Below are positions 34,936 through 43,285 of a stretch of DNA of 64,000 nt, in pieces. Each line of letters opens with the position of its first letter. Position 1 is the first letter of the stretch. The stretch comes from Brevundimonas naejangsanensis (GTDB lineage: Bacteria > Pseudomonadota > Alphaproteobacteria > Caulobacterales > Caulobacteraceae), in NCBI RefSeq assembly GCF_003627995.1, contig NZ_CP032707.1, forward strand, positions 62,001 to 126,000, written 5' to 3'. Below the pieces are notes generated by a model. That model was not told the origin of the DNA. It searched no databases and was given only the letters and a program-made list of their open reading frames with translations. Both the position numbers and the translations under genes were made by a program.

Positions 34936-35708
34936 CAGCCCAGTTTGGAGAAGTCGGGCACCCGCTTCTGGGTGAAGGCCATGAACGCCTCCATCGCCTC
35001 GGGGCTGCGCATCTGCGAGCCGAAGGCCTCGGCCTCGCGCTGCATCACCGCCCACAGCACCTCGGCGTCGCGCATCAGGGCCTTGGTCTTGCGGATGGAG
35101 TTGGGCGCGCGCGCCGCCAGCCTGGCCGCCAGATCGGCCGCCGTCGCCTCGACCTGATCGGCCGGAACCGCGCGGTTGGCCAGCCCCCAGGCCAGGGCGG
35201 TGCGGCCGTCGATCGCCTCGCCCAGGGCGAACAGCTCGAACGCCCGCCGATGACCGATAGTGGCCGCCAGCAGCAGGGAGGACGCCGCCTCGGGCGCCAG
35301 GGCCAGGTTGACGAAGGGCACGGACAGAAGGGCGTCCTCGGCCACCACCACCATGTCGCAATGCAGCAGCAGGGTCAGGCCGATGCCCACGGCCCGGCCG
35401 CGCACCGCCGCCACCGCCGGCTTGTCCAGATCGGCCAGGGCCTTGAGGAAGCGGAACACGCCCATCTGGACCAGGTCGCCCGTCGTCTGGCCGATGGCGA
35501 TGAAGTCGGCGATATCGTTGCCCGCCGAGAAGGCGTCGCCCTCGCTGCGGAACAGGATGACGCGCACGGCGTCGTGGGTCCGCGCCCGCTCCGTCGCATC
35601 GGCCAGGGCCGAATACATGGCCTGGGTGATGGCGTTCTTCTTGTCCGCCCGGTCGAAGACGACCGTCAGGACGCCGCCGTCCAGATGGGTCCGAATATGC
35701 TCGCTCAT
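34935..35708 (-). CDS. Enoyl-CoA hydratase/isomerase family protein
   Basis: 257 residues of the crotonase fold. LTVVFDRADKKNAITQAMYSAL is the CoA-binding strand, SEGDAFSAGNDIADF forms the first oxyanion-hole peptide, and AVRGRAVGIGLTLLLHCDMVV the second; the second has Gly-Ile-Gly-Leu where true hydratases have a catalytic Glu, so isomerase or another crotonase chemistry is possible. FAMTFTQKRVPDF-like end matches family length. It is translationally coupled to the upstream MBL gene (ATGA 35705-35708). Role probably in fatty-acid or aromatic acyl-CoA breakdown. Confidence 0.9.
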   Translation of the reverse strand: MSEHIRTHLDGGVLTVVFDRADKKNAITQAMYSALADATERARTHDAVRVILFRSEGDAFSAGNDIADFIAIGQTTGDLVQMGVFRFLKALADLDKPAVAAVRGRAVGIGLTLLLHCDMVVVAEDALLSVPFVNLALAPEAASSLLLAATIGHRRAFELFALGEAIDGRTALAWGLANRAVPADQVEATAADLAARLAARAPNSIRKTKALMRDAEVLWAVMQREAEAFGSQMRSPEAMEAFMAFTQKRVPDFSKLG

Positions 35709-36745
35709 GCGCCTGTCTCCCAAAGGCTCCACCAGTCCACGCCGTCCCCGTCCCGCGCGCGGCGGACCCGTCCCTGGCGTTCCAGATAGTTGAGGTGCGC
35801 CAGCGCCTCGCCGGTCGCCATGCCCAGCACGGCGTCCCCGACCGGGCGGGCGAACAGGGCGCCGAAAACGTCGACGGCGCGACACGGCGTCCGCAGCGTC
35901 TTTTCCAGCCGTTTCAGCGCCACCTCATGGCCGCGCAGCAGGGCCTCCAGCCGCGTCGTCACGCCGTAGAAGGGCTCGCCATGCGACGGCAGCACCAGCA
36001 GATCGCCCGGCAGGCGCGCCTTCAAATCCTCCAGCGAACGCAGCCAGTCGCCCAGGGGATCGGCGTCCGGCTCGGTCGGCCAGATGGAAACGTTCGAGGA
36101 GATGCGCGGCAGGATCTGGTCGCCGGCGATGAAGACGCCGTCCGTCTCGCGCCACAGGCAGACATGCTCGGGGCTGTGGCCTTCGCCGACCACCACCCGC
36201 CAGGCCTCGCCCCCGAGAGTCAGGACATCGTTCTCGGCAAGCCGCCGATACTCGCGCGGGAAGGCCTCCACCGCGCGGCCGAAACCGCCGTAGCCGCTGC
36301 GCCAACGGCCGATCTGTTCATCCGTCCAACCGGCGGCGCGGTAGAAGGCCTCGGCCCCCGCCGGCGGCCCCAGGGCCTCGTCAGCGAGCAGAATCCGCGT
36401 CGTGACGAACTCCAGCCGCGACATCAGCATGGGCGCGCCGAAGCGCTCCGCCAGCCAGCCGGCCAGGCCCACGTGGTCCGGGTGCATGTGGGTGCAGATC
36501 ACCTGCGTCACCGGGCGGCCGCCCAAGGGACCGGCCAGGGCCGCCTCCCACCCCGCCTTGGCCGCCGCGGTCGACAGGCCCGTGTCGATGAGGGCCCAGC
36601 CCTCGCCGTCCTCGACCGCATAGACGTTGATGTGGTTCAGCGCCAAGGGCAGCGGCAGACGCAGCCACAGCACGCCGGGCGCGACGGACACGGCCTCGCC
36701 GACCGAGGGAACGGCCCTGAACGGATAGGTCAGTCCGCGTTCCAC
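35705..36745 (-). CDS. MBL-fold metallo-hydrolase
   Basis: 346 residues from the preferred start. The zinc motif THMHPDHVGLAGWLAERFGA (HxHxDH), VGEGHSPEHVCLW (second His) and FIAGDQILPRISSNVSIWP (Asp) are complete; LVLPSHGEPFYGV provides the last His. A C-terminal winged-helix-like region (LNYLERQGRVRRARD) resembles the LACTB2/RNase Z-like group used on thioesters. GTG 36745 has a GGGAG site and fits the family N-terminus (LTYPFRAVP); a TTG at 36796 would add 17 residues and cover the operator-like dyad. Coupled to the enoyl-CoA hydratase gene, so a CoA-thioester substrate is plausible. Confidence 0.88.
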   Translation of the reverse strand: MERGLTYPFRAVPSVGEAVSVAPGVLWLRLPLPLALNHINVYAVEDGEGWALIDTGLSTAAAKAGWEAALAGPLGGRPVTQVICTHMHPDHVGLAGWLAERFGAPMLMSRLEFVTTRILLADEALGPPAGAEAFYRAAGWTDEQIGRWRSGYGGFGRAVEAFPREYRRLAENDVLTLGGEAWRVVVGEGHSPEHVCLWRETDGVFIAGDQILPRISSNVSIWPTEPDADPLGDWLRSLEDLKARLPGDLLVLPSHGEPFYGVTTRLEALLRGHEVALKRLEKTLRTPCRAVDVFGALFARPVGDAVLGMATGEALAHLNYLERQGRVRRARDGDGVDWWSLWETGA

Positions 36746-36790
36746 GCGGCTCCCTGCGAAAGCATCACCGTCGGCCAAGTCCGTCTCCAA

Positions 36791-36808
36791 TTGCAACTAT
36801 CGTTGTAA
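36791..36808. promoter_or_regulatory. Operator-like dyad between divergent genes
   Basis: TTGCAAC-TATC-GTTGTAA, a 7-base inverted repeat with one mismatch, in the 145-base space between the MBL gene and the secreted repeat protein gene. Its A/T-rich ends contrast with the GC-rich surroundings. It could bind a TetR-, MerR- or GntR-type repressor; no regulator gene is adjacent. Confidence 0.4.
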
Positions 36809-36890
36809 GGAGGTTTTCGGGCCACGTCCATTCTTGACCCGGGACGTCGCGGCCTTCAGGGATGTTCAACCTGTTCAAAGGAGCGCCTTC

Positions 36891-37826
36891 GTGTCTCGTA
36901 ATGCTCGCACCCTCGTCGCCCTGACCGCGGCGGTCCTCATCTCGGGCTTGACCTCGCCCGCTTTCGCCCAACAAGCGCCTCAAGACTCGGAGCACCCGCA
37001 GGTCACCGAGGCCCAAAACCGCACCGCGCGCAACCGCCAACGCCAGTCCCGCCAGGCTCAGCCCAAGCCGCCCAGCGCCGAAGAGATTCAAGCGGCCGCC
37101 CAGGGCGTCCTGACCGCGACCAACACCAACTGCAGCATCACCGAAGCCAAGCTTCTGGGCCAATCGGCCGCCAAGGAGTCGCTGTACGAAGTCTCGTGCG
37201 CGTCCGGCCCCGGCTATCTGCTGCTGACCTCCACCCCGCCGCAGGCGACCGACTGCCTGGTGCTGGCCGCCTCGGCCCAGCAGGTGCGCGCTCGTGACCC
37301 GGAGGCCGACGTCGGCTCCCAGTGCACCCTGCCCGCCAATGACAACGCCATGGCCGTGTTCACCGCCTTCGCCAAGGAAGCCGGCCTCGCCTGCACGGTG
37401 GATCAGGGCGCCATCATCGGCAGCAAGCCGGGCGGCGCCGTGGTCTATGAAATCGGCTGCGCCGGCGTCGACGGCGCCCAGATCAACAAGGCCGCCGGCG
37501 GCTGGGAGATCGCCTCCTGCCTCGAACTGGCCTCGGCCAACGCGACCTGCCGCTTCACCACGCCCCAGGAACAGGCCGCCACCCTGAAGCGCTGGCTGGC
37601 CGGCTCGGAAGCTGCCGGCTGCGACGTGGCTCAGGCCCGCTACATGGGCAAGAACGCCAACGGCGCCTTCTATGAGGTCGCCTGCCAGGGCGCCGAGGGC
37701 TTCATCACCCGCCTGAATGCCGAACACGCCGTGCAGCAGATCTACCCCTGCGCCACCGCCCAGCAGATCGGCGGCGGCTGCAAGCTGACCGCGGCCGCTC
37801 CGGCCGCGACCGAGCCGAACAGCTGA
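36891..37826 (+). CDS. Secreted protein with three cysteine-containing repeats
   Basis: 311 residues. Signal peptide to about Ala28 (ISGLTSPAFAQQ), then a Gln/Arg-rich linker and three tandem units of about 75-90 residues, each with four cysteines. Units begin CSITEAKLLGQ, CTVDQGAIIGSK and CDVAQARYMGK; each continues with (L/V/F)YEV/I-x-C and a later C pair. Repeats 1 to 3 shorten progressively. I do not recognise the domain. Regular cysteines in an exported protein imply disulfides and perhaps ligand binding. The start is GTG 36891, preceded by AAAGGAG; an upstream ATG-like frame lacks such a site. A strong terminator follows at 37849. Confidence 0.82.
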   Translation: MSRNARTLVALTAAVLISGLTSPAFAQQAPQDSEHPQVTEAQNRTARNRQRQSRQAQPKPPSAEEIQAAAQGVLTATNTNCSITEAKLLGQSAAKESLYEVSCASGPGYLLLTSTPPQATDCLVLAASAQQVRARDPEADVGSQCTLPANDNAMAVFTAFAKEAGLACTVDQGAIIGSKPGGAVVYEIGCAGVDGAQINKAAGGWEIASCLELASANATCRFTTPQEQAATLKRWLAGSEAAGCDVAQARYMGKNANGAFYEVACQGAEGFITRLNAEHAVQQIYPCATAQQIGGGCKLTAAAPAATEPNS

Positions 37827-37848
37827 TCCTCGGCCCAGGCTGACCTTC

Positions 37849-37885
37849 AGACGCCGTCGGAGCGATCCGGCGGCGTCTTTGTTTT
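37849..37885 (+). terminator. Rho-independent terminator
   Basis: AGACGCCG and CGGCGTCT form an 8-base stem with a 14-base partly paired loop, followed by TTGTTTT. It ends the secreted repeat protein transcript 23 bases past the stop, before xthA. Confidence 0.85.
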
Positions 37886-37933
37886 GCGCGGCCCTCTTCC
37901 CGTTCGGCGCGGCTCACCTTAGCCTTGCGTCCC

Positions 37934-38719
37934 ATGCGCATCGCCACCTGGAACGTGAACTCGGTCAACGCCCGCCTGCCCACGGTGCTGGAGTGGATTC
38001 AGGCCGCCAACCCCGACGTCGCCTGCTTCCAGGAAATCAAATGCCTGGACGAGAAGTTCCCGCGCGAGGCGTTCGAGGACCTCGGCTACAACGTCGAGAC
38101 CTACGGCCAGAAGAGCTACAACGGCGTCGCCCTGCTCTCGAAATATCCGCTGTCGGACGTGCGGCGCGGCCTGCCCGGCGATGATGGGGACGAACAGGCC
38201 CGCTATCTCGAGGCCCTGATCGAGGCGCCCCGCCCGATCCGCGTCGCCTCCATCTACCTGCCCAACGGCAACCCGATCGGCACCGAGAAGTTCGCCTACA
38301 AGCTGGCCTGGTTCCAGCGGCTGCACAACCACGCGCGCGAGCTGCTGGCGCTGGAGGAGCCGCTGGCCCTGTGCGGCGACTACAACGTCATCCCCGAGGC
38401 CGAGGACGCCAAGAACCCCGCCGCCTGGGCCGACGACGCCCTGTTTCAGGTCGAGAGCCGCGAGGCCTTCCGCGCCCTGAAATGGCTGGGCCTGGCCGAT
38501 TCCCATGAACTGGGCAGCGAGCCCGCCGGCACCTTCACCTTCTGGGACTATCAGGCGGGGGCCTGGCGGCGGGACCACGGCATCCGCATCGACTTCGCCC
38601 TGCTGTCGCCCCAGGCGGCCGACCGCTTCCGGGCCATCGAGACGCACCGCGAGGCCCGCGACATGGACAAGCCCAGCGATCACGTCCCGGTCGTGGTCGA
38701 GCTGGATCTGGGGGCCTGA
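37934..38719 (+). CDS. xthA: Exodeoxyribonuclease III
   Basis: 261 residues, standard length. An EEP-fold AP endonuclease and 3'-5' exonuclease of base excision repair. Landmarks are MRIATWNVNSVNARL, ACFQEIKCLDEKFP (catalytic Glu), NGVALLSKYPLSDV, YLPNGNPIGTEKFAYK (Tyr/Asn region), CGDYNVIPEAEDAKNP and the C-terminal RIDFALLS with KPSDHVPVVVEL holding the Asp-His pair. The ATG at 37934 rather than 37925 gives the canonical N-terminus. A hypothetical membrane protein gene follows 3 bases downstream. Confidence 0.96.
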   Translation: MRIATWNVNSVNARLPTVLEWIQAANPDVACFQEIKCLDEKFPREAFEDLGYNVETYGQKSYNGVALLSKYPLSDVRRGLPGDDGDEQARYLEALIEAPRPIRVASIYLPNGNPIGTEKFAYKLAWFQRLHNHARELLALEEPLALCGDYNVIPEAEDAKNPAAWADDALFQVESREAFRALKWLGLADSHELGSEPAGTFTFWDYQAGAWRRDHGIRIDFALLSPQAADRFRAIETHREARDMDKPSDHVPVVVELDLGA

Positions 38720-38722
38720 TCC

Positions 38723-39265
38723 ATGGGGGAGACGTTCAGGGCCATTCTGCTGATCGCCCTGATCGCCGCCTTCCTGACCACCGGCGCCCTGTTGCTGTCC
38801 TGGTGGATGGAGTCGGAGCGGCGGCTGCGGCGAGCGATGAAGAAGGCGCTGGGCGCGCCCGCCGACACCCTGGCCCTGTCCGCGTCCGAGGGCCGGGCGG
38901 CGGGTCTGGACCTCGACGGCGGTCAGTTGGCCGTTCTGTGGAACCGCGGCGGCCTGGGCCTGATCTATGCCTTCGAGGAGGTGCTGGGCGGCGAGATCAT
39001 CGTCGACGGCCATGTGATCGCCCGCGTCCTGCGCGGCCAGTTGCGCAAGGAGATCGACCTGGACGCCCCCGACGCGGAACTGGTGGTGCTAAGGCTGATG
39101 TTCAGCGACCCGCACAACCCCGAATTCGAGGTCGCCCTGTGGAACGGGTCGCGCACGGCGCCCGCTTCCGAGGTCGAGACGGCGACCGGCACGCGGTCCC
39201 CCGGCGAAGGCCTGCGTCTGGGGCGCCGCTGGTTGTCGCATGTCGAAGCCTTGATGCAACGCTGA
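38723..39265 (+). CDS. Hypothetical protein with N-terminal membrane anchor
   Basis: 180 residues: a transmembrane helix at about residues 6-28 (RAILLIALIAAFLTTGALLLSWW), a basic stretch (RRLRRAMKKALG), then a soluble mixed alpha/beta part with GGQLAVLWNRGGLGLIYAFEEVLGGEIIVDGHVIARVLRG and LVVLRLMFSDPHNPEFEVALW. The last part, a predicted beta-rich domain ending in the RLGRRWLSHVEALMQ helix, resembles a sensor or adaptor, but no family is recognised. The start is 3 bases after the xthA stop with the xthA tail as its likely ribosome binding region, so the pair is cotranscribed. Confidence 0.78.
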   Translation: MGETFRAILLIALIAAFLTTGALLLSWWMESERRLRRAMKKALGAPADTLALSASEGRAAGLDLDGGQLAVLWNRGGLGLIYAFEEVLGGEIIVDGHVIARVLRGQLRKEIDLDAPDAELVVLRLMFSDPHNPEFEVALWNGSRTAPASEVETATGTRSPGEGLRLGRRWLSHVEALMQR

Positions 39266-39342
39266 TCGCCCTTCACGGCTTGAGTATGGACGGCTAGAAG
39301 CCCCCGTTCCTGTTCTTTCGCTTCCTTTCTTCAGGAGCCCCC

Positions 39343-40263
39343 GTGGCCCGCCTTTTCGACGCCTACATCATCGCCAACTGGACCGCCGCCGAGGGCAAGA
39401 AGCTGGGCGAACAGACCCTGTGGGTCGGCGTCGCCAAGCGCGACGTGCGCTTCCGCCTCTATGCCGAGACCCACAACGTCGCCACGCGCGCCGAGGGCGA
39501 GAAGCTGATCGCCGACCTGCTGGCCGAGCACCGCAAGCGGGGCGACCGCGTTCTGGTCGGCTTCGACTTCGACTTCGGCTTCCCGGCCGGCACGGCCGCG
39601 CGGCTGAAGCTGGACGGCCGCCCGTGGGACGCCATGGGCAAGTTCCTGGCCGCCAACATCGTCGACAAGGCCGACAATTCGAACAACCGCTATCAGGTCG
39701 CGGCCAAGATGAACCGCCTGATGACGGACGAGCCCTGGCCCTTCTGGGGCGCGCCCGCCAGCCAGGCCCAGCGCTGGCTGACCACGACCAAGCCGCCCGA
39801 AGGCGCCGGCGCCGACATCCCCGAATTCCGCGCCACGGAACTGGCCGCGCGCAAGGACAAACTGCCGCCCAAGAGCGTCTGGCAGATGCACGGCGCGGGC
39901 GCCATCGGCGGCCTGACCCTGGTCGGCGTGCCCATGCTGCGTCGCCTGCTGGATACGCTGGGCGCGTCGGCGGCGGTCTGGCCGTTCGGCACCGGCTGGC
40001 GCGAGCTGACCGAGGCCGACATCGAGCCCCTGTCGGCCGTTGTGGTCGAGGTCTGGCCGCTGATGTTCGAGGCCAAGCGCGCCGTGAACGCCGAAGGCGT
40101 CAAGGAATACAAGACGCAGGCCCAGGTCCGCGCCGCCGCCGAAGCCTTCGCCCGCATGGACGACGCGGGAACCTTGCAGAAGGCCTTTGCGCCGCCTGCG
40201 GGAGCCACGGCGGAGCTGGTGGAGCAGGTCGAGGGCGAAGAAGGCTGGATTCTGGGCGTCTGA
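39343..40263 (+). CDS. Conserved protein, possible RNase H-like (DUF429-type) fold; sometimes labelled CbiG
   Basis: 306 residues. The start FDAYIIANWTAAEGKKLGEQTLWVGV and the central VLVGFDFDFGFPAGTAARL recall the acidic strands of DUF429-type RNase H-like proteins. I recall that alphaproteobacterial homologues are often annotated as cobalamin biosynthesis protein CbiG, but I see no CbiG motif and no cobalamin genes nearby, so that label is doubtful. QMHGAGAIGGLTLVGVPMLRRL and VVEVWPLMFEAKR are further conserved-looking parts. The start is GTG 39343 with AGGAG 5 bases upstream. A repeat pair follows the stop. Confidence 0.7.
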   Translation: MARLFDAYIIANWTAAEGKKLGEQTLWVGVAKRDVRFRLYAETHNVATRAEGEKLIADLLAEHRKRGDRVLVGFDFDFGFPAGTAARLKLDGRPWDAMGKFLAANIVDKADNSNNRYQVAAKMNRLMTDEPWPFWGAPASQAQRWLTTTKPPEGAGADIPEFRATELAARKDKLPPKSVWQMHGAGAIGGLTLVGVPMLRRLLDTLGASAAVWPFGTGWRELTEADIEPLSAVVVEVWPLMFEAKRAVNAEGVKEYKTQAQVRAAAEAFARMDDAGTLQKAFAPPAGATAELVEQVEGEEGWILGV

Positions 40264-40264
40264 G

Positions 40265-40411
40265 CCTTCTCGCCTTATGGGAGAAGGTGGCAGGCGGAGC
40301 CTGACGGATGAGGGGTGGCGCTGGCCTGACATCCCGCCCCCTTCATCCGCTGTTGCAAGACCCCTCATCCGAGCGCCTCCGGCGCCCACCTTCTCCCACA
40401 AGGGGAGAAGG
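40265..40411. repeat. Inverted pair of dispersed two-hairpin repeats (copies C and C')
   Basis: Copy C is at 40265-40316 (plus) and C' at 40360-40411 (minus). In C the first hairpin has two loop changes (CGCCTTAT); its second stem is CAGGC/GCCTG. In C' the second stem is GCGCC/GGCGC. Both keep the GGATGAGGGGT tail. The pair occupies the gap between two convergent genes (306-residue protein and recN). Confidence 0.9.
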
Positions 40412-40417
40412 AAAGAC

Positions 40418-42115
40418 TCAGCCGATCAGCACCCGCGCCGCGGCGCGGGCCTCGTCGGTGATCTCGGCCCCCGACAGCATCCGGGCGATCTCTTCCTGAC
40501 GCGGGCCAGGCTCCAGCACGTCGATGGAGGTGCGGGTGCGGCCCTCCACGTCGGCCTTGCGAACCTTCCAGTGCGCGTGGCCGCGCGCGGCGACCTGGGG
40601 GCTGTGGGTCACGACCAGGACCTGAGCCCCGCGCGACAGGCGTTGCAGGCGCCCGCCGACGGCTTCGGCCACGGCGCCGCCGACGCCCTGATCCACTTCG
40701 TCGAAGATCATGACCGGCTGGCGCTGATCCTCGCGGCTGGCCAGGGCCGCCTTCATGGCCAGGGCGAACCGCGCCAGTTCGCCGCCCGAGGCCACCGTGT
40801 CCAGCGGCCCGAAGGCGGTTCCGGCGTTGGTGGCGACCTCGAAGCGAATCGTCTCGACGCCCAACGGACCGCGACGCCCCTCGATCGGCTCCAGCGTCAC
40901 GCGGAAGCGGGCTCGCTCCAGCTTCAGCGGACCGAGCTCGTCCATGACGGCGGCGACCAGGCGGTCCCCCGCCGCCTCGCGCGCCGAGGTCAGCAGCAGG
41001 GCGGCGACGTCATAGGCCTCGATGGCGGCGGCGACGTCGCGGCGGGCCTTGGTCAGGGCCTCCTCCCCGTCCTCGATCAGGCGCAACTGTTCGCGCAGGC
41101 GCACCCGCAGGGCCGGCAGGGCGTCGACCGTGGTGTTCAGCTTGCGGGCGGCGGCGCGCAGGGCGAACAGTCGCTCCTCCGCCTTGTCCAGTCGGCCGGG
41201 CTCGAAGTCGAAGGCGTCGGCGGCGGCGTCGACGGCGGCCACGGCCTCGGTCGCCTCGACCAGGGCGCGGTCGACCGCCTCGGCCGCCAGGCCCAGTTTC
41301 ACGATGACGGGGTTGTCGCCCTCGGCCCCCGCCTGCGCCGCGCGCTGGCGCGCGTGCTCCACGGCGCGCAGGGCCGAGGCCAGGCGCTGGCTCAGCTTGT
41401 CCCCGCCCAGCAGGTTGCGCGCATCGGCCAGGTCGGCGACCGCCTTTTCCGCCGCCCCCAGCATGGCGCGTTCGCCCGCCAGGTCGACTTCCTCGTCCGG
41501 CTGGGGATCAAGGTCGTCCAGGTCGGCCAGGGTGAGGATGATTTCTTCCTGGCGTGCGGCGGCCTCGGCGGCGGAGGCTTCCAACTCGTCCAGTCGGGTC
41601 TGCGCGGCCTTCAGCCGGTCGGCGGCGTCGGCGACGCCTCCCAGCTGGGGCTGAAGCCCGCCGTAGTTGTCGAGCAGGGCGCGGTGGGTCTTCCAGTCCA
41701 GCAGGCCGACGGTCTCGTGCTGGCCGTGCACCTCGACCAGCAGGGCGCCGATCTCGCGCAGGGCCGTCACGCCGGCGGGCTGGTCGTTGACATAGGCGCG
41801 GCTGCGGCCGTCGGCCGAGACGACGCGGCGCAGGATCAGTTCCTCGCCCGGCGCGACCTCAAAGCCGCGCTCGGACAACAGGACGATCAGGGCCTCGTCG
41901 TCAGGCGCGGTGAAGACGGCGGTGGCCGAGGCCTGCTTGGCCCCTGCCCGCACTAGACCGGCGTCGGAGCGCGCGCCCAGGGCCAGGCCCAGGGCGTCGA
42001 GAATGATGGACTTGCCGGCGCCGGTCTCGCCCGTCAGCACGGTCAGGCCGTCCTCGACCTCCAGGTCGAGGGCGTCGACGAGGACGACGTCGCGGATCGA
42101 GAGGGTGGTCAGCAT
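40418..42115 (-). CDS. recN: DNA repair protein RecN
   Basis: 565 residues, SMC-like ATPase of double-strand-break repair. Walker A is LTGETGAGKSIILDALGLALG near residue 30; a long coiled coil occupies about 160-360; the ABC signature is TVASGGELARFALAMKAAL, Walker B is VMIFDEVDQGVGGAVAEAVG, and LVVTHSPQVAARG is the H-loop. It bridges DNA ends during recombination. In many bacteria it is SOS-induced, but I see no GTTC-N7-GTTC box here. It lies 95 bases after bamD in the same direction, the bamD-recN order known in Caulobacter. Confidence 0.97.
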   Translation of the reverse strand: MLTTLSIRDVVLVDALDLEVEDGLTVLTGETGAGKSIILDALGLALGARSDAGLVRAGAKQASATAVFTAPDDEALIVLLSERGFEVAPGEELILRRVVSADGRSRAYVNDQPAGVTALREIGALLVEVHGQHETVGLLDWKTHRALLDNYGGLQPQLGGVADAADRLKAAQTRLDELEASAAEAAARQEEIILTLADLDDLDPQPDEEVDLAGERAMLGAAEKAVADLADARNLLGGDKLSQRLASALRAVEHARQRAAQAGAEGDNPVIVKLGLAAEAVDRALVEATEAVAAVDAAADAFDFEPGRLDKAEERLFALRAAARKLNTTVDALPALRVRLREQLRLIEDGEEALTKARRDVAAAIEAYDVAALLLTSAREAAGDRLVAAVMDELGPLKLERARFRVTLEPIEGRRGPLGVETIRFEVATNAGTAFGPLDTVASGGELARFALAMKAALASREDQRQPVMIFDEVDQGVGGAVAEAVGGRLQRLSRGAQVLVVTHSPQVAARGHAHWKVRKADVEGRTRTSIDVLEPGPRQEEIARMLSGAEITDEARAAARVLIG

Positions 42116-42210
42116 GGGCGATCTGATTCGAGGTTTCGCCGCATCCTAGACAGAAACGGAACGGGAACGCAGCGTCTTAATCGCCATGCCCCCTTCCCTT
42201 TTCGACAGGA

Positions 42211-43077
42211 TCAGGCGCCGCCGGGGATCAGGCGCTGCAGCCAGGATTCACGCTTGCCCTGCGGCGCGACGTCGGGGCGCTGGCCGCGCTCGGTCAGCAG
42301 GGCGTAGGCTTCGGCGTACCAGGGGCTGCCCGGGAAGTTGTAGCCCAGAACGGCGGCGTTGCGCGTCGCCTCCTCGGTCAGGCCCAGGCTCAGGTTGACC
42401 TCGACCAGGCGATACAGGGCCTCGGGCGTGTGCGAGGTGCGCTGGAAATCGGGGTTGTTGATGACCGCCTTGTAGCGGTTCAGGGCGCCCAGCGGCTGGT
42501 TGGCGCGCTGATAGAAGCGGCCCACGGCCATCTCCTTGCCCGCCAGCTGGTCGTTGACCATGTCGATCTTGACCCGCGCGTCGGTGGCGTAGGACGAGCC
42601 CGGATAGCGGCGCACCACGTCGCGCAGGCCCGCCAGGGCGGCCTCGGCGTAGCCCTGGTCGCGGCCCACGTCGACGATCTGCTCGAAGTTGCAGACGGCC
42701 TTCATGTAGAAGGCGTAGCCCGCCGAAGGATTGCCGGGGAACAGGGCGATGAAGCGGTCGGCCGCGGCGATCGCGTCCTGATAGTTGTTGTTCTGATAGT
42801 AGGCGTAAACCTGCATCAGGATCGCGCGGCGGGCCCACTCCGAATAGGGGTGCTGACGCTCCACCTCCTGGAAGTAGTCGACGGCATCCATCCAGCGCTT
42901 GGACTGCAGGCGCTGATAGCCGGTGTTGTAGAGAGCCTCGACCGGACGCTCTTCATAGGCCAGGCGCGTGCGGGGCTTGGTCCCCGAGCAGGCGGCGACC
43001 GACAGGGCCGCGACCACGGCGGCCAGCACGACCAGGCCGGAACGAGACTTCGAAGCGAGCAAGGGCGACCTCATCAA
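42211..43077 (-). CDS. bamD: Outer membrane assembly lipoprotein BamD
   Basis: 288 residues. The signal ends in lipobox VAAC with lipidated Cys30. The mature part has TPR-like helical repeats: ALYNTGYQRLQSKRWMDAVDYFQEVE, YQDAIAAADRFIALFPGNPSAGYA, LAGLRDVVRRYPGSSYATDAR and GRFYQRANQPLGALNRYKAVI, exactly the BamD/ComL set. It is an essential subunit of the complex that folds outer-membrane beta-barrel proteins. The last roughly 25 residues extend past the fold. No lpxC gene lies upstream here; the divergent neighbour is prs. Confidence 0.96.
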   Translation of the reverse strand: MMRSPLLASKSRSGLVVLAAVVAALSVAACSGTKPRTRLAYEERPVEALYNTGYQRLQSKRWMDAVDYFQEVERQHPYSEWARRAILMQVYAYYQNNNYQDAIAAADRFIALFPGNPSAGYAFYMKAVCNFEQIVDVGRDQGYAEAALAGLRDVVRRYPGSSYATDARVKIDMVNDQLAGKEMAVGRFYQRANQPLGALNRYKAVINNPDFQRTSHTPEALYRLVEVNLSLGLTEEATRNAAVLGYNFPGSPWYAEAYALLTERGQRPDVAPQGKRESWLQRLIPGGA

Positions 43078-43285
43078 GATGCCTTCGGGACGCGGACACG
43101 CGACACGCGCCCTCGGTAGCAGGTTGTGTTCTCTATAACAGCGCCCGCGTCCAAGCCAATCCGCCGAAATCGATGATCGAACCGGAACACGGCTGGACGC
43201 CGCATCGTTCGCCGCCTAGAGAGCGCGTCCAGAAACGCATCCGCAACTATTGGCGGAGCGATGACGGCGAAAGGATGACCGGTCA

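Noticed and set aside
42116..42210. LexA box upstream of recN
   Set aside because: GAAC-GG-GAAC-like bases occur, but spacing is 2 rather than 7, so it does not match the alphaproteobacterial operator.
43078..43285. Short minus-strand frames in the bamD-prs gap
   Set aside because: They lack ribosome sites and hydrophobic or conserved patterns; the gap is better explained as a divergent promoter region.
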